5,188 nucleotides of DNA from assembly GCA_007117255.1 (NCBI GenBank), contig SKGU01000306.1, positions 1 through 5,188 of the forward strand, given 5' to 3'. This DNA comes from Natronohydrobacter sp. GTDB taxonomy: Bacteria; Pseudomonadota; Alphaproteobacteria; Rhodobacterales; Rhodobacteraceae. Below the pieces are notes generated by a model. The model made no database searches. It was given only the letters and a program-made list of their open reading frames with translations, and was not told the origin of the DNA. This document shows positions 5,114-5,188 of this stretch, piece by piece. Positions within the stretch are counted from its first letter, which is position 1. Every line of letters starts with the position of its first letter. The translations under genes were made by a program, and so were the position numbers.

Positions 5114-5188
5114 ATGACACAGATTGACCGTTTGCGCGCCTTTGCCACCCCGCTTGTGCCGGGGCTGATGCTGGCGGCCACCATCGCG
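5114..5188 (+). CDS. suyZ: Probable SuyZ-type (YeiH family) sulfite/sulfate exporter, 3'-truncated
   Basis: Only the first 25 codons are in the window: MTQIDRLRAFATPLVPGLM followed by LAATIA. A short polar and basic N-terminus leads into a hydrophobic segment (LVPGLMLAATIA), as at the start of the first membrane helix of YeiH/UPF0324 proteins, multi-helix inner-membrane transporters that begin with a similar PG-L-L-A motif. SuyZ of this family is the putative sulfate exporter encoded downstream of suyAB in Paracoccus pantotrophus, so both position and sequence fit. ATG at 5114 follows AGGA (5104-5107) by 6 bases. It is separated from suyB by an intrinsic terminator, so expression needs read-through or a promoter I cannot see in the 15-bp remainder. 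With so few residues the family call leans on context; another sulfite/sulfate carrier such as a TauE-type protein is possible. Confidence 0.6.
   Translation, partial: MTQIDRLRAFATPLVPGLMLAATIA

Noticed and set aside
1..5188. Mobile elements, CRISPR arrays, tRNA or rRNA genes
   Set aside because: No transposase or integrase motifs, no spaced direct repeats, no attachment-site-like duplications and no tRNA cloverleaf or rRNA sequence were seen. All gaps between genes are under 200 bp and are accounted for.

Overview
The window looks like chromosomal DNA from an alphaproteobacterium, most likely a Rhodobacterales/Paracoccus-Roseobacter type. It is GC-rich with strong third-position G/C bias, the intergenic regions are short, and the clearest cluster (a ComC-like dehydrogenase, SuyA, SuyB and a SuyZ-like exporter) is best known from Paracoccus and Roseovarius. 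The organism is an inference from style and gene content; no rRNA or other marker gene is present.

Left part (1-1158). The window opens inside a medium-chain (zinc-type) dehydrogenase that lacks its N-terminal catalytic half. A strong hairpin follows it. Next comes a single small gene for a 76-residue exported protein of unknown function, with its own candidate promoter, a good ribosome binding site and a textbook Rho-independent terminator at 1086-1113.

Middle part (1159-2406, minus strand). A GntR/HutC-type regulator with a UTRA ligand domain is followed 60 bp downstream by a YaiI/YqxD (DUF188, UPF0178) family gene. The two probably share a transcript.

Right part (2407-5188). A 114-bp divergent intergenic region holds two face-to-face, overlapping promoters and a perfect 14-bp AT-rich palindrome, a good candidate for the regulator's operator. 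Rightward from it run a malate/L-lactate dehydrogenase-family oxidoreductase (ComC-like, sulfolactate dehydrogenase), suyA and suyB (small and large subunits of (2R)-3-sulfolactate sulfo-lyase). After a strong intergenic terminator comes the first 25 codons of a probable suyZ-type sulfite/sulfate exporter, cut by the window edge.

How they work together (family knowledge plus inference): the dehydrogenase interconverts 3-sulfopyruvate and (R)-3-sulfolactate. SuyAB splits (R)-sulfolactate into pyruvate, which feeds central metabolism, and sulfite. The SuyZ-like membrane protein would remove the sulfite or its oxidation product sulfate. The divergent GntR protein probably controls the operon and itself in response to a sulfonate metabolite. 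Uptake genes, a cysteate aminotransferase, a second (S)-sulfolactate dehydrogenase and a sulfite-oxidising enzyme are not visible here and would have to lie outside. The catabolic system is a recognisable one; the least described parts are the regulatory layout and the small exported protein.
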